This document shows positions 1 to 7,758 of a stretch of DNA of 64,000 nucleotides, in pieces. The stretch comes from Paracoccaceae bacterium (GTDB taxonomy: Bacteria > Pseudomonadota > Alphaproteobacteria > Rhodobacterales > Rhodobacteraceae). Under the pieces are notes generated by a model. It ran no database searches, was not told where the DNA came from, and saw only the letters and a program-made list of their open reading frames with translations. Both the position numbers and the translations under genes were made by a program. The number at the start of each line of letters is the position of its first letter. Position 1 is the stretch's first letter. The stretch spans positions 270,940 to 334,939 of the forward strand of contig JAIXZW010000007.1 of the NCBI GenBank assembly GCA_027489375.1. Reading direction: 5' to 3'.

Positions 1-329
1 AAGGCGCGGCCGATCCCACGCAGACGGTGCTCGGGCCGGACGAACAACTGGTTCACCTCATAGGAGGCGCGGCCCGTCAGCATGTCGTGCCGCAACAGAA
101 GCAACGCATAGCCGACCGCAGCTCCTGCTGGCCCCGCGACCAGCACGCGCACGCCCGCGCCCCGCAGCGCGATCCGGTCGAGCGTTTCGGGGGTGATCGT
201 CGCCGCATCGCCCCGCTGCACGGCAAGTGCGCCGATCATGGCGTGCAGCGCGGGCAGGTCATCGGGCATCGCGAGCCTGATCTCCGGCAGGGCGGGGTCG
301 CGGGTCGTGAGGGTGGCTAAGGTATCCAT
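1..329 (-). CDS. GNAT-family N-acetyltransferase, 3' end outside window
   Basis: First 109 codons of a GNAT acetyltransferase; the gene runs off the left edge. GNAT enzymes transfer acetyl from acetyl-CoA to an amine; the substrate cannot be read here. Visible are strand AVGYALLLL (71-79), then NQLFVRP (93-99), leading into the acetyl-CoA pyrophosphate loop R-x-x-G-x-G as RLRGIG (102-107). The ATG at 329 follows GAGGAGAG by four bases, a strong ribosome-binding site. The last strand and helix of the fold lie outside the window, so whether the enzyme is intact is unknown. Confidence 0.85.
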   Translation of the reverse strand, partial: MDTLATLTTRDPALPEIRLAMPDDLPALHAMIGALAVQRGDAATITPETLDRIALRGAGVRVLVAGPAGAAVGYALLLLRHDMLTGRASYEVNQLFVRPEHRLRGIGRA

Positions 330-426
330 CGTTCTCTCCTCTGCCGCGCTGCGAGAGGATGCCGATGGTGCCGCCCGCAGGGGACGGCCATCTGGTCAGG
401 GGTTTAAGGGAATGCTGACCGGCCGC

Positions 427-552
427 CTATGTCGCGTCGGTATAATAAAAGCGGGCGGTGGTCAGGGCGTGGTTCAGCATGGGGTGAGCCTGCGCCGGAT
501 CACCGGCTTCGGTCAAGCGCGAATTCAGACCCGCCCGCAGGTTTCGGGCCAA
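427..552 (-). other. Gap region 330-555: possible decayed coding fragment
   Basis: The gap between the GNAT gene and the repeat pair holds no convincing gene. One minus frame of about 40 codons ends in TAG at 427-429 and has coding-like composition (LPDLARNLRAGL, then HALTTARFYYTDAT). It lacks its own start and opens upstream only through the repeat at 556-718. It could be the tail of a gene cut by the repeat, or chance in GC-rich DNA. I do not recognise it. Confidence 0.15.
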
Positions 553-555
553 GTC

Positions 556-718
556 GGGGAGCCGTCTGCCCCCCGCGGCGCGGCAGGCCGCGCCTCCCCC
601 CGAGGATATTTGCGGCAAGAGGAAGGGGGGCGTTCTACCTTCCCTTTCACACTGGAAAAATATCCTCGGGGGGAAGGGGCGCGGAACGCGGCCCTTGGGG
701 GGCAGACAGCCCCCCTTG
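556..718. repeat. Family A palindromic repeat, inverted pair
   Basis: Two copies of one element face each other. The left copy reads GCCGTCTGCCCCCC, a GC-rich inner hairpin, then CCCCCCGAGGATATTTG (to about 612). The right copy, read on the minus strand, has the same order: GGCTGTCTGCCCCCC, an inner hairpin, CCCCCCGAGGATATTT, and a tail CCAGTGTGAAAGGG (about 644-657). Related units occur at 12106, 29079, 33012 and 40267. The outer and inner GC arms can each form hairpins. No protein is encoded. Confidence 0.8.
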
Positions 719-786
719 CGACGGTGGCAACGGGGCCGAACTGGGCAGCGGACGCGGCTTTCACCCTTTCGTGGGCGGGGAGCGGT

Positions 787-1122
787 TCACCGCCCCGGTT
801 TCCCGCCCATCGCGCTGCGGATTTCGTCGGTCGCGCCTTCGCCGATCTCCTGCGCCGTGGCCTGCATCAACGAGCCGAGTCGCCCCGCCTCCTGCATGTA
901 ATCCGAGGCGAGTTTCTGCCAGAATCCCGTCAGCACCGCACCTGCGGCAGCGGCGTCCTTTGCTGTGGCGAGTTCACCCAGCATGGCACGGTCCTTTTCG
1001 AATCGGGTCTTCAGGAATTCCAAGGCTTCGATGTTCTGCTTCAGCACCGCGTCCATCATACGGACCTGCGCCTGCATCACACCCTTTGCCATATCGACCT
1101 TGTCGTCAGTTTCATCCGCCAT
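787..1122 (-). CDS. Phasin family protein
   Basis: A 111-residue acidic, mainly helical protein without signal or membrane segment, matching small phasins that coat polyhydroxyalkanoate granules. The visible pattern is a long amphipathic helix (VMQAQVRMMDAVLKQNIEAL, about 15-34) followed by an alanine-rich helix and LASDYMQEAGRL (72-83), a layout usual in the Phasin_2 group. The ATG at 1122 is preceded by nine G residues and GGAT, which must serve as the ribosome-binding site. An FNR-like box lies about 57 bases upstream. No phaC, phaZ or phaR lies in the window, so the PHA link rests on family resemblance. Confidence 0.75.
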   Translation of the reverse strand: MADETDDKVDMAKGVMQAQVRMMDAVLKQNIEALEFLKTRFEKDRAMLGELATAKDAAAAGAVLTGFWQKLASDYMQEAGRLGSLMQATAQEIGEGATDEIRSAMGGKPGR

Positions 1123-1178
1123 ATCCGCCCCCCCCCGATCTGATAAATCAAGGTTAACACAAAACGGCGTAAAGCGCC

Positions 1179-1192
1179 TTGATCCGGGTCAA
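1179..1192. promoter_or_regulatory. FNR/FnrL-type binding site upstream of phasin gene
   Basis: TTGATCCGGGTCAA matches the FNR-family consensus TTGAT-N4-ATCAA at nine of ten positions. It sits 57 bases before the phasin start and downstream of the zinc-finger gene on the same strand, so the phasin gene is the likely target. Oxygen-responsive FnrL is common in this group; its action here is inferred. Confidence 0.5.
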
Positions 1193-1224
1193 TGACACAA
1201 GACTGTCGGCGGAAACCGGCGGCG

Positions 1225-1410
1225 TCAGTGATCGTCGTGCGCGTGGTCGCGATCGATCACATAGCGTTTGTCGCAATAACCGCATTCGACAAAGCCCGTT
1301 TCCTGCGGGATCGAGAGCCAGACGCGCGGATGGCCCAAGGCACCCTCGCCCCCGTCACAGGCCACTTTCCACGTGGTGACGATCTGGGTTTCGGGCGCGT
1401 CGACGGTCAT
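1225..1410 (-). CDS. Zinc-finger CHCC protein, NDUFS6-like
   Basis: A 61-residue protein of the zf-CHCC family, the bacterial relatives of the mitochondrial complex I subunit NDUFS6. The zinc ligands are C18, H27, C43 and C46 (ACDGG, GHPRVWL, ECGYC), followed by a histidine-rich tail. Alphaproteobacteria usually have one such small protein thought to accompany complex I; other complex I genes are not nearby. The start at 1410 was chosen because AGGAAAG lies nine bases upstream; an in-frame ATG at 1443 would add 11 residues. It lies on the same strand as the preceding hyi gene. Confidence 0.85.
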   Translation of the reverse strand: MTVDAPETQIVTTWKVACDGGEGALGHPRVWLSIPQETGFVECGYCDKRYVIDRDHAHDDH

Positions 1411-1474
1411 TGCACAGTCTTTCCTGATAAGCTTGTCGCGCATTTTACCCCAGCCTGCGGCAGGGGCAAGCCCT

Positions 1475-2251
1475 TCACGCCCCGATCAGCTTCGCACGGC
1501 TCTTGAGCGCATTCAGCCACATCAGCCCATGCACCGTAGCCCGCGCCGGCAGGTATTCCGCGGCCACCCAGCCCGACCAGTCACGCTCGTCCAGTTCGGT
1601 GCAAAGTCCCGTAAGGTCGAACCCGCCACCACCAGGCTCGTTGCGGCTTGGAAATCCGGCGATCTGGATGTGGTTCACGTGGGTCTTGTGGCGCGCCCAG
1701 ACCGCGTCGGCGTCGCCGTGGATCCGCGCCGCGTGCCAGAGGTCGAACTGGATGCCGAGATTGGCAAGCCCGAGGTCGTCGATGATCCGCGCCGCCTGAT
1801 CGAAGTCGTTCAGGAAATAGCCCGGCATGTCGTCGGCATTCAGCGGTTCGATCGTCAGCGCAAGTTCAGGCACCTGTTCCGCCGCCCAGGCGAGGTTTTC
1901 CCGGTAGGTTGCCTCGGCCGTTTCCCCCTTCGCCACGCCCGCCATCACATGCAGGCGGGCCGCACCAAGCTGGCTTGCCACCTCGGCCCCGCGCAGGAAA
2001 CTTTGCCGGAAATCGCCCACCGCTCCGGGAACGGCGGCGTAGCCGCGATCCCCCGCCGCCCAATCCCCGGGAGGCGTGTTGATCAATGCAACCGGCATCC
2101 CCACCAGCGCCGCCTGCCAATCTTTCAACGGATGGTCATAGGGAAACAGCACCTCGACCCCGTCGAACCCTGCCTCGCGTGCAAGGTCGGGACGCGCCAG
2201 CATAGGCACCTCGGTGAAGAGCATCGTCACATTCGCTGCGAAACGGGGCAT
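1475..2251 (-). CDS. hyi: Hydroxypyruvate isomerase
   Basis: A 258-residue TIM-barrel protein of the xylose-isomerase-like superfamily, most like hydroxypyruvate isomerase (hydroxypyruvate to tartronate semialdehyde, glyoxylate/glycerate metabolism). It begins [13 protein letters not shown] as these enzymes do, and carries the two expected acidic residues in LTIEPLN and WVAAEYLP plus the metal-site region [13 protein letters not shown]. Its ATG overlaps the TGA of the DUF1285 gene by one base (TGATG), so the two are translationally coupled. OtnI-type 2-oxo-tetronate isomerases share the fold and cannot be excluded. The glcDEF genes 8 kb away suggest glycolate/glyoxylate use. Confidence 0.85.
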   Translation of the reverse strand: MPRFAANVTMLFTEVPMLARPDLAREAGFDGVEVLFPYDHPLKDWQAALVGMPVALINTPPGDWAAGDRGYAAVPGAVGDFRQSFLRGAEVASQLGAARLHVMAGVAKGETAEATYRENLAWAAEQVPELALTIEPLNADDMPGYFLNDFDQAARIIDDLGLANLGIQFDLWHAARIHGDADAVWARHKTHVNHIQIAGFPSRNEPGGGGFDLTGLCTELDERDWSGWVAAEYLPARATVHGLMWLNALKSRAKLIGA

Positions 2252-2844
2252 CAGGTCAGGTCACTCGAAGGAATCACCGGAAAGAACCTGCCCGAGGACC
2301 ACAAGCCAAACCAGCCTTTTCCCGCCACCTCTTCGTGAACACCGAGTTCGACAAGACGGTAAAAGCTCTTGCGGTCGATCAGGGCATCCAGACCGGCACG
2401 CACATGGACATAGGGCGCGGGTTCGCCGTCGGCCCCGTCCCGTTCGATCCTGATCGGGTTTTCGGGACCTGCGACCACTTCGTCGCCGACGTTGGTGACG
2501 AAACGCAACACCTGTTCCGCCCCTGCCCCGGCGGCGGTGAAATCGACCGCGACAAAAGGGGCGTCCTCGACGGTGATCCCGACTTTCTCGACTGGCGTCA
2601 CGAGGAAGTACCTGCCCTCCTCGAGCTTCAGGATGCCGGAGAACAGCTTGACCATTGCGGGTCGTCCCATCGGCGTACCCTGATAGAACCACGTGCCATC
2701 CCGCGCGATGCGCATGTCGATGTCACCGCAGAACGGCGGGTTCCACAGGTGCACCGGCGGCAGCCCCCGCTTCGACGCGGAGGTCGCCGCAGCGGCAATC
2801 CCCTCGGCCGAAGGTGTGGCCTGCCCATCCCTGATTTCCGTCAT
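2251..2844 (-). CDS. DUF1285 domain protein
   Basis: A 197-residue protein covered almost wholly by DUF1285, a soluble proteobacterial family of unknown function. Recognisable stretches are PPVHLWNPPFCGDIDMRI, RDGTWFYQGTPMGRPAMV and GKVEEGRYFLV-like sequence around residues 70-80; it ends in GLWSSGRFFPVIPS. The start at 2844 has GAAAGGGG just upstream; the frame stays open further but that DNA is antisense to the moxR gene. It is the first gene of a minus-strand pair with hyi and divergent from the MoxR operon. No function is assigned. Confidence 0.8.
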   Translation of the reverse strand: MTEIRDGQATPSAEGIAAAATSASKRGLPPVHLWNPPFCGDIDMRIARDGTWFYQGTPMGRPAMVKLFSGILKLEEGRYFLVTPVEKVGITVEDAPFVAVDFTAAGAGAEQVLRFVTNVGDEVVAGPENPIRIERDGADGEPAPYVHVRAGLDALIDRKSFYRLVELGVHEEVAGKGWFGLWSSGRFFPVIPSSDLT

Positions 2845-3016
2845 GGCACCCCTTTCGCGTTCGGCCCTGTCTATGCCGCATCCGCCCCGCTGCCAAGCAT
2901 GCGGCGGCACGCAAGGTAGCAGGCAAAGGGAAACGCCCGAACAGGCAAATTGGCGCCATCGGCAGCGATCGTCGCGCCGGACCACAGATCGGCGCGGATT
3001 CCGACGCGTCTCACGA

Positions 3017-3051
3017 TCATTTGTGCCGCGGTGCTTTTTGTCATTTGTGCC
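3017..3051. promoter_or_regulatory. Direct repeat in divergent promoter region
   Basis: TCATTTGTGCC occurs twice (3017-3027 and 3041-3051), 24 bases apart start to start, between DUF1285 and moxR. Spacing near two helical turns would suit a regulator binding one DNA face. No known operator is matched. Confidence 0.3.
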
Positions 3052-3103
3052 TTGCGCGATAGTTGGGTCTAATGAACCCGAAGTAGCCATGCGGAGTGAA
3101 GCG

Positions 3104-4108
3104 ATGTCCGATGCAGCCGACCTTGTTACCCGGATCGAAGCGTTGGGCGAACGACTCGGTGAGGCGAAATCCTCGATCAACCGGCGCTTCATCGGACAGG
3201 AACGGGTGGTGGACCTTGTCCTCGCCTCCATGCTGTGCGGCGGGCACGCGCTTTTGGTGGGTCTGCCCGGTCTTGGCAAGACGCGGCTCGTGGATACGCT
3301 CTCTACGGTGATGGGGCTCAAGGGCAACCGCATCCAGTTCACGCCTGACCTGATGCCCGCGGACATCCTCGGCTCGGAAGTTCTGGACACCGCCGCCGAT
3401 GGCAGCCGCGCTTTCCGGTTTATCGAAGGTCCGATCTTCTGCCAGCTTCTGATGGCAGACGAGATCAACCGTGCCAGCCCGCGCACCCAATCGGCGCTCC
3501 TGCAAGCCATGCAGGAGCGCGAGGTGACGATCGCAGGCCAGCACCGCCCGCTTGGCCGCCCCTTCCACGTCCTTGCGACGCAGAACCCGATCGAACAGGA
3601 AGGCACCTACCCCCTGCCCGAAGCCCAGCTTGACCGTTTCCTCGTGCAGGTCGACGTGGAATATCCGACGCGGGAGACCGAACGCGAAATCCTGATTGCG
3701 ACCACCGGCGCGACCGAGGATGAGGCGCATCAGGTCTTTACCGCCGCCGAATTGATCGAGGCACAATCCGTCCTCCGCCGCATGCCCGTGGGCGATCAGG
3801 TCGTCGAAGCCATCCTCGACCTCGTCCGCGCCTGCCGCCCCGGCGAAGCCGAGGGGCGCGATCTTGCGGGCAGCCTGTCATGGGGCCCCGGCCCGCGCGC
3901 GGCGCAGGCTTTGATGCTGACCGTGCGGGCGCGGGCGCTTCTGGACGGACGGCTCGCGCCTTCGGTGGCCGATGTCGCGGCCCTTGCCCGCCCCGTGCTG
4001 ACCCACCGCATGGCGCTGTCCTTCGCGGCCCGCGCCCGTGGCGAAAGCCTGGCCAGCCTCATCGACCGCACCGCCACGCGCACCCTGGGGCTCGAGGCGG
4101 CGGCGTGA
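3104..4108 (+). CDS. MoxR-family AAA+ ATPase
   Basis: A 334-residue MoxR-type AAA+ ATPase; such proteins act as chaperones for metal loading or assembly of envelope complexes, usually next to DUF58 and von Willebrand A proteins. Walker A is GLPGLGKT (53-60), Walker B LLMADE (115-120), sensor 1 the asparagine in LATQNPIEQEGTYPLPEAQ (about 157-175), with LDRF following. Start 3104 was preferred to 3089 because GGAG lies seven bases before it. Its TGA overlaps the GTG start of the DUF58 gene (GTGA), making it the first gene of a four-gene coupled operon. Confidence 0.93.
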   Translation: MSDAADLVTRIEALGERLGEAKSSINRRFIGQERVVDLVLASMLCGGHALLVGLPGLGKTRLVDTLSTVMGLKGNRIQFTPDLMPADILGSEVLDTAADGSRAFRFIEGPIFCQLLMADEINRASPRTQSALLQAMQEREVTIAGQHRPLGRPFHVLATQNPIEQEGTYPLPEAQLDRFLVQVDVEYPTRETEREILIATTGATEDEAHQVFTAAELIEAQSVLRRMPVGDQVVEAILDLVRACRPGEAEGRDLAGSLSWGPGPRAAQALMLTVRARALLDGRLAPSVADVAALARPVLTHRMALSFAARARGESLASLIDRTATRTLGLEAAA

Positions 4109-4986
4109 CCCAACTCCCTGCCCCATCCATGCGGGAAGCGGCCGAAACCCTTGGTCAATCCCTGCCACCCCTGCTGGCCGAGGCGGAACTGCTCGCTTCG
4201 ACGATCATGCTGGGCGAACATGGGCGGCGCAGGGCCGGTCAGGGTGACGAATTCTGGCAGTACCGCCCCGCCCATGCCGGAGATGCGACACGGATGATCG
4301 ATTGGCGGCGCTCGGCGCGGTCCGATGCGACCTTCGTGCGCGAACGCGAATGGCAGGCTGCGCAATCGGTGACGCTCTGGGTCGATGGCGCAAGGGCGAT
4401 GGCCTTCCGCAGCGACCGCGCCGGCGCGACCAAAGGCGAAAGGGCGCGGCTTCTCGCCCTCGCCGTAGCCGTGCTTCTGTTGCGCGGGGGGGAAAGGGTC
4501 GGCATTTCTGGCAGCGACACCCCACCTCGTTCGGGCAAGGCGCAACTCCTGGCGCTTGCGGACGCGCTGTCGCGCAGTGACATGACCGCCGAATACGGTG
4601 CAGCCGATGCGGATGGCATCGCAAGCCACGGGCGGGCCGTGTTGCTGTCCGACTTCCTTGGTCACATAGAAGGGGTCGACGAAGCCCTGGCACGCGCTTC
4701 GGATCGTGGCGCACGTGGCGTGCTGATGCAGATCCTCGACCCCGCGGAAGAAGATTTCCCCTTTGACGGACGGACCATCTTTGAATCGATGGGCGGGACG
4801 ATCAGCCACGAAACCCTGCGAGCGGGCGACCTGCGGGCGCGGTATCTGGAGCGGTTGGCCGAACGCAAGGACCGACTGCAATCGCTTGCGCGTGCGGTGG
4901 GCTGGCATTTCCACTGCCACCATACGGGCGATGCGGCCTTGCCCGCGCTTTTGTGGCTCTATCGCGCATTGGAAGGGGGCCGCTAG
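4105..4986 (+). CDS. DUF58 domain protein
   Basis: A 293-residue protein with the DUF58 signature YRPAHAGDATRMIDWRRSARSD at 53-74, the family constantly paired with MoxR ATPases. It has no membrane segment, unlike longer DUF58 proteins, so it is probably a cytoplasmic adaptor between the ATPase and the membrane proteins that follow. The GTG start at 4105 overlaps the moxR stop. A later vWA-like part (ASHGRAVLLSDFLGHIEGVDEAL, about 172-194) is typical. It ends three bases before the next ATG. Confidence 0.9.
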   Translation: MTQLPAPSMREAAETLGQSLPPLLAEAELLASTIMLGEHGRRRAGQGDEFWQYRPAHAGDATRMIDWRRSARSDATFVREREWQAAQSVTLWVDGARAMAFRSDRAGATKGERARLLALAVAVLLLRGGERVGISGSDTPPRSGKAQLLALADALSRSDMTAEYGAADADGIASHGRAVLLSDFLGHIEGVDEALARASDRGARGVLMQILDPAEEDFPFDGRTIFESMGGTISHETLRAGDLRARYLERLAERKDRLQSLARAVGWHFHCHHTGDAALPALLWLYRALEGGR

Positions 4987-7758
4987 ATGTGGATGCTTGG
5001 TCCCGTCGGCTTTACCGCGCCCTTGCTTCTGCTGGGATTGTCCGCGCTGCCGCTTCTCTGGTTCCTCCTGCGTGCCGTCCCCCCCGCGCCGATCCGCCGC
5101 CGCTTTCCGGGGGTGGCGCTGCTGCTCGGCCTGCGCGACGAGGAAGCCGAAACCGACCGCACGCCGTGGTGGCTCTTGCTGCTGCGCATGGCCGCCCTTG
5201 CCGCGGCGATCATCGCCTTTGCCGGACCCGTCCTGCACCCCGAAAAACGCGATCCGGGAAAGGGACCTCTGCTGATCGTCTTTGACGGCGGCTGGGCCGA
5301 TGCCCGCGACTGGCCACGCCGGATCGACCGCGCCGCGCTGCTTCTCGAGGAAGCGGCACGGGCAGGACGCACCGTCGCCGTGATCCGTCTGACCGATCCC
5401 CCTTCGGATATCGACTTCCAGACCGCCGATGCTTGGGCTGGCCGCCTCGGGGCGCTGTCACCGCAACCGTGGGTGCCGCAGGAGACAGAAGCTTGGGTGG
5501 CAAAACTTCCCGAAGGCGGTTTCGACACGTTCTGGCTTTCAGACGGGCTTGACCACGCAGGAAGGTCTGAACTTGCCGCAGCCTTGGGCAAACGCGGGGC
5601 GCTGACCATCTTCGCCAGCACGCGACCCGTCCTTGCATTGCATCCGGCAAGCTTTGCGGATGGCGCGGTCCAGCTCGCCGCAAGCCGACAGCCCGCAAGC
5701 GACCCCGTCGAGGTGGAAGTGATTGCCCGCGGTCCCGATCCTGCGGGGATCGACCGCGAACTGGCCCGTGCGACGCTGTCCTTCGGCCTTGGCGCCGGAC
5801 GGGCCGAAGCTGCGCTCGCGCTGCCGCCGGAATTGCGCAACCGTATCAACCGCTTCGAAATCGCGGGCCTGCGTTCGGCAGGGGCCGTAAGCCTGACCGA
5901 CGACAGCCTGAAGCGCCGGAAGATTGCCCTGACCGGCGGACGCGAAGACCGCGAAGGGCTGCGCCTGCTCTCGCCCACGCATTACATCCGGCAGGCCGTT
6001 CAGCCGGTGGCCGACCTTGTCGAGGGCGGCGTGAGCGACGTGCTGCTGGCAAACCCGGATGTGATCATCCTTGCCGATGTGGCGAAACTCACCCAGACCG
6101 AAGAGGACGAACTCCTCGACTGGCTCGACGATGGTGGCATGCTCCTGCGCTTCGCCGGTCCGGGTCTGGCGGCGTCCGACATTGCCCGCAGCGCCGAAGA
6201 CCCGTTGCTTCCTGTGCGACTGCGCGAAGGCGGGCGCTCCGTCGGTGGCGCGATGAGCTGGGGCGAGCCGAAAACGCTTGCCCCCTTTCCCGAAACGTCG
6301 CCCTTCCACGGTCTGGCCGTGCCGTCCGATGTGACAGTGTCGTCCCAGGTCCTTGCCCAGCCCGATCCCGACCTCGCCCAGCGCACGATCGCCGCCTTGG
6401 CCGATGGCACTCCGCTGGTCACACGCAAGGCCGTGGGACAGGGGCAGGTCGTGCTGTTCCATGTCACTGCCAACGCAGAATGGTCGACGCTGCCGCTGTC
6501 GGGACTTTTCGTTCAGATGCTCGAACGCCTCGCCGTTTCGACCCGTCCCGCTGCGGCCGGTGCCACCGATCTCGCGGGCCAGACTTGGGTGGCCGAGGTG
6601 CTCCTCGATGCCTTCGGACAAAAGACCGATGCCGATGCCAAAGCGGGCGTGGACGGTGCGGCACTGGCCAAGGCCATCGCCGCGGGGCCGGATGCAGGCT
6701 TGCGTCCGGGGCTCTATGCCGGTGCGGACCGGCGCGTGGCGCTGAACGCAGTCGGCCCGGACACGACGCTCTCCCCCGCGGCTTGGCCCGCAGGGACCGT
6801 CATCGAAGGGCTTGAAGGCGCGCGTGAACAGGCGCTCGGCGGCAGCCTTCTCTCGGCGGCGCTTGCGATGCTGCTTGTCGACATTCTCGCCGCAATGGCC
6901 CTGTCAGGTCGTATGCCGCGCCTTGCCCGCAGTGCCGCGTCCGCGATGCTTGTAGCGCTGTGCCTCGGCTTGCCCGAACCGGCACGGGCGCAAGACGGCG
7001 CGGATGCCACCGCGATCCGTGCGACCGAAGCCGTGGTCCTTGCCCATGTGCTGACCGGCGATGCAACTCTCGACCGGATCGCCGAAGCGGGCCTGACCGG
7101 CCTGGGCGAAAGACTGTGGGAGCGCACATCGGTCGAGCCCGACCCGCCCGTCGGCGTGGATGTGGAAACGGACGAACTCGCCTTCTATCCCTTTCTGTAT
7201 TGGCCCGTTTCGGCAAGCCAGCCGCTCCCTTCGGCAAAGGCCTATGCCAAGCTGAACACCTATCTCCGCACGGGCGGGATGATCCTGTTCGACACGCGCG
7301 ACGCAGACGTGACGCTCGGCGGTGGCACCTCGCCGGAGGGAGCCGCATTGCAGCGTATCGCGGCGGGGCTGGACATCCCCCCGCTCGAACCTTTGCCGAA
7401 AGACCACGTCCTGACCCGCACCTTCTATCTGCTGCAAACCTTTCCCGGCCGCTACGATGGCGCCACCGTCTGGGTAGAGGCCGCCCCGCCGGATGCCGAA
7501 CAGGTGGAAGGGATGCCCTTCCGCAATCTCAATGACGGAGTGACACCCGTCGTGATCGGCGGCAATGACTGGGCAGGGGCTTGGGCGGTGGACGAGATGG
7601 GTGTTGCGATGTTTCCCGTTGGTCGCGGTTTCGCGGGCGAACGGCAGCGGGAACTTGCGAACCGCTTCGGCATCAACCTCATCATGCATGTGCTGACCGG
7701 CAACTACAAATCCGATCAGGTCCATGTTCCGGCCCTTCTGGAAAGGCTCGGCCAATGA
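4987..7758 (+). CDS. BatA-type membrane protein with DUF4159 domain
   Basis: A 923-residue protein. It starts with the BatA/aerotolerance N-terminal region: FTAPLLLLGLSALPLLWFLL (about 9-28) and a second membrane helix LLLLRMAALAAAIIAFAGP (about 59-77). A long cytoplasmic or periplasmic part follows, then two hydrophobic stretches near 618-655 ending in a signal-like ARA-QDG, then a DUF4159 domain (about 670-915) with FYPFLYWPV and GGMILFDTRDAD. It starts right after the DUF58 gene and overlaps the next gene by ATGA. Combining BatA and DUF4159 in one chain is seen in alphaproteobacterial MoxR operons. The biochemical role is unknown. Confidence 0.85.
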   Translation: MWMLGPVGFTAPLLLLGLSALPLLWFLLRAVPPAPIRRRFPGVALLLGLRDEEAETDRTPWWLLLLRMAALAAAIIAFAGPVLHPEKRDPGKGPLLIVFDGGWADARDWPRRIDRAALLLEEAARAGRTVAVIRLTDPPSDIDFQTADAWAGRLGALSPQPWVPQETEAWVAKLPEGGFDTFWLSDGLDHAGRSELAAALGKRGALTIFASTRPVLALHPASFADGAVQLAASRQPASDPVEVEVIARGPDPAGIDRELARATLSFGLGAGRAEAALALPPELRNRINRFEIAGLRSAGAVSLTDDSLKRRKIALTGGREDREGLRLLSPTHYIRQAVQPVADLVEGGVSDVLLANPDVIILADVAKLTQTEEDELLDWLDDGGMLLRFAGPGLAASDIARSAEDPLLPVRLREGGRSVGGAMSWGEPKTLAPFPETSPFHGLAVPSDVTVSSQVLAQPDPDLAQRTIAALADGTPLVTRKAVGQGQVVLFHVTANAEWSTLPLSGLFVQMLERLAVSTRPAAAGATDLAGQTWVAEVLLDAFGQKTDADAKAGVDGAALAKAIAAGPDAGLRPGLYAGADRRVALNAVGPDTTLSPAAWPAGTVIEGLEGAREQALGGSLLSAALAMLLVDILAAMALSGRMPRLARSAASAMLVALCLGLPEPARAQDGADATAIRATEAVVLAHVLTGDATLDRIAEAGLTGLGERLWERTSVEPDPPVGVDVETDELAFYPFLYWPVSASQPLPSAKAYAKLNTYLRTGGMILFDTRDADVTLGGGTSPEGAALQRIAAGLDIPPLEPLPKDHVLTRTFYLLQTFPGRYDGATVWVEAAPPDAEQVEGMPFRNLNDGVTPVVIGGNDWAGAWAVDEMGVAMFPVGRGFAGERQRELANRFGINLIMHVLTGNYKSDQVHVPALLERLGQ

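Noticed and set aside
2251..3606. DUF1285 gene extended to 451 codons
   Set aside because: The added N-terminal part is antisense to moxR and unlike any family. A good ribosome-binding site supports the start at 2844.
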